Of a DNA stretch of 64,000 nucleotides, positions 62,567-64,000 are shown one piece after another. Source of the stretch: Pseudomonas sp. VD-NE ins. GTDB lineage: Bacteria; Pseudomonadota; Gammaproteobacteria; Pseudomonadales; Pseudomonadaceae. The notes under the pieces are model-generated. The model worked only from the letters and a program-made list of their open reading frames with translations. It had not been told where the DNA came from and did not search any database. The stretch lies in assembly GCF_031882575.1 (NCBI RefSeq), contig NZ_CP134772.1:2871001-2935000 (forward strand), given 5' to 3'. The position numbers and the translations under genes are program-made. Numbering within the stretch: position 1 is the first letter of the stretch; each line of letters begins with the position of its first letter.

Positions 62567-64000
62567 ATGTCCTTGCGTAACCTGAATATCGCGCCCCGTG
62601 CCTTCCTCGGTTTTGCCTTTATCGCCTTGCTGGTGATCGTGCTCGGCGTGTTCGCCGTCAATCGCATGACCACCATCCGTCAGGCCTCCATAGACATGGA
62701 TACCAACCAACTGCCCAGCGTTACGTACCTTGGTGTAGTAACGGAAAACGTTCTGCGCCTGCGGATTCTGTCGTTCCGGATTCTGGTCAACCGCGACCCT
62801 GCGGGTCTGCAAGAGGCGCAAACACGCATTGGCGTGCTGGTGGACAAGGTACGCAGTGCTCAGGCGAGTTATGCCGCGCTGCCTGCAGAGGCCGATGAGC
62901 GTGCTTTGTATCAGGCTTTCGCGACGACGCTCGACAACTACTTGCAAGCGCAAAATCAGATGATGGACCTGTCGCGCCAGGACAAAGTCGATGAAATGCG
63001 CACTTTGATCAACACGCGAATCAAGGACGGCACCGATCAAATGGGCGAGCAGCTCAACAAACTCATTGCGATCAACGCGGCTGACGCGAAAGCCGCTTCC
63101 AGTCAGGCCGGTGAACATTACGACGGCGCGATTACCGGCATTATCATCGTGTCGGTATTTGCTGCGCTGGCCACCGTGTTGCTGGCCTGGCTGCTGACGC
63201 GCAGCATCGTCACGCCGTTGAACCGTGCGGTGCAGGCCGCGCAAACCATTGCTGACGGCAACCTCACCAAAGTCATCGAAATCGACGGCAAGGACGAACC
63301 GGCGCGGTTGCTCGAAGCGCTCGCCGCCATGCAGACCAACCTGCGCAAAACCATCGAGCAGATCGCCGGCTCTGCCACACAACTGGGCGCCGCTGCCGAA
63401 GAGCTCAGCGCAGTGACCGAAGAAGCCTCCCGTGGTTTGCAACAGCAGAACAACGAAATCGAACAAGCTGCCACCGCCGTCAACGAAATGACCGCCGCCG
63501 TCGAAGAAGTCGCGCGCAACGCCGTGTCGACTTCCGAAGCCTCGAATCAGTCGACCCACGCCGCCCGCGAAGGTCGTGATCAAGTAGTGAAAACTGTCGA
63601 CGCGATTCAGACCATGACCCACGACGTGCAGAACACCGCGCAAATGATCGAAGGCCTCGCCGCGCAGGGCCGTGACATCGGCAAAGTGCTCGACGTGATC
63701 CGTGCTATCGCCGAACAGACCAATCTGCTGGCACTCAACGCAGCGATCGAAGCAGCCCGCGCCGGGGAAGCCGGACGTGGTTTTGCCGTCGTCGCAGACG
63801 AAGTGCGGGCCTTGGCCCATCGCACCGCGCAGTCGACCCAGGAAATCGAAAAAATGGTCGCCGGCATCCAGAACGGCACCGGCGAAGCGGTTTCGTCGAT
63901 GCAGCAAAGCAACCAGCGCACCCAGACCACCCTGGAAATGGCACGAGCGGCCGGCGTGGCGCTGGAGCAGATCACCCAGTCGATCCATCAGATCAACGAG
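62567..64000 (+). CDS. methyl-accepting chemotaxis protein, cut by the window end
   Basis: The first 478 codons of an MCP are present; the 3' end lies beyond position 64000. [22 protein letters not shown]1 about residues 12-31; periplasmic four-helix sensor about 33-185; TM2 about 186-209 ([20 protein letters not shown]); HAMP about 210-262; then the cytoplasmic signalling helix with hairpin [20 protein letters not shown] near residue 385-405 and [10 protein letters not shown]. Methylation-type Gln/Glu pairs lie either side. Four-helix-bundle sensor suggests a small organic ligand; which one is unknown. A minus-strand frame opposite is a shadow. Confidence 0.94.
   Translation, partial: MSLRNLNIAPRAFLGFAFIALLVIVLGVFAVNRMTTIRQASIDMDTNQLPSVTYLGVVTENVLRLRILSFRILVNRDPAGLQEAQTRIGVLVDKVRSAQASYAALPAEADERALYQAFATTLDNYLQAQNQMMDLSRQDKVDEMRTLINTRIKDGTDQMGEQLNKLIAINAADAKAASSQAGEHYDGAITGIIIVSVFAALATVLLAWLLTRSIVTPLNRAVQAAQTIADGNLTKVIEIDGKDEPARLLEALAAMQTNLRKTIEQIAGSATQLGAAAEELSAVTEEASRGLQQQNNEIEQAATAVNEMTAAVEEVARNAVSTSEASNQSTHAAREGRDQVVKTVDAIQTMTHDVQNTAQMIEGLAAQGRDIGKVLDVIRAIAEQTNLLALNAAIEAARAGEAGRGFAVVADEVRALAHRTAQSTQEIEKMVAGIQNGTGEAVSSMQQSNQRTQTTLEMARAAGVALEQITQSIHQINE

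Noticed and set aside
62561..63988. 475-codon minus-strand frame at the window end
   Set aside because: It is antisense to a clear MCP with TM segments, HAMP and the signalling hairpin.

Overview
The window looks like a chromosome segment of a Pseudomonas of the fluorescens group. The evidence is gene content: an MvaT-type H-NS protein, hpd, gor, ahpC-ahpF, galU, a molybdate ABC operon, an Ada/AlkB alkylation-repair cluster and many REP-like extragenic palindromes. Codon and base use are GC-rich throughout, except for AT-richer accessory genes at the right end of the prophage.

Positions 1 to about 20186 are the late half of a prophage, nearly all on the + strand. The order is head (portal, S49 maturation protease, HK97-type capsid, connectors), then a Mu-like contractile tail (terminator, sheath, tube, frameshifted chaperone, tape measure, DNA-circularisation protein, baseplate gp44-gp48 homologues, glycine-rich fibre and chaperone), then lysis (SleB-type endolysin, spanin with embedded o-spanin). 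This pairing of an HK97-like head with a Mu-like tail resembles phage SfV. Integrase, repressor and terminase are not in the window and presumably lie upstream. The right end carries two minus-strand accessory genes, one with an R-x5-H motif that suggests a HEPN RNase. It closes on a 3' fragment of tRNA-Cys, the probable attR, followed by an intact tRNA-Leu. Five rho-independent hairpins run straight into the next Shine-Dalgarno within the late operon.

From 20.4 to 34.7 kb lie small conserved proteins, an ABC-F ATPase, topoisomerase IB, modABC (with a perfect palindrome that fits ModE), a nitronate monooxygenase, a large Trp/Gly/Tyr-rich secreted protein, an AcuI-type reductase and an alkylation-repair cluster (oxygenase, alkB, ada). 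The Ada here lacks three of the four zinc cysteines of its methyl-sensing domain. From 34.7 to 43.4 kb come small envelope proteins, galU, an MFS exporter, gor, and a divergent pair encoding a KfrA-like coiled-coil DNA-binding protein and a tyrosine recombinase. That pair is the best candidate for an undescribed chromosomal system.

From 43.4 to 64 kb are ahpC-ahpF, gloA, mvaT, a CSS/EAL phosphodiesterase, a LysR regulator with a divergent DMT exporter, hpd, rarD, an SGNH-fused acyltransferase, an aldo/keto reductase, a sugar-acid module (MFS transporter, CdaR-type regulator, glycerate kinase) and an MCP cut by the window end. Four structured repeats sit between these genes: a 130-bp tandem array, a 99-bp tandem array with the same flanking palindromes, a 44-bp inverted repeat, and a 244-bp tandem duplication that copied the end of the CdaR gene.
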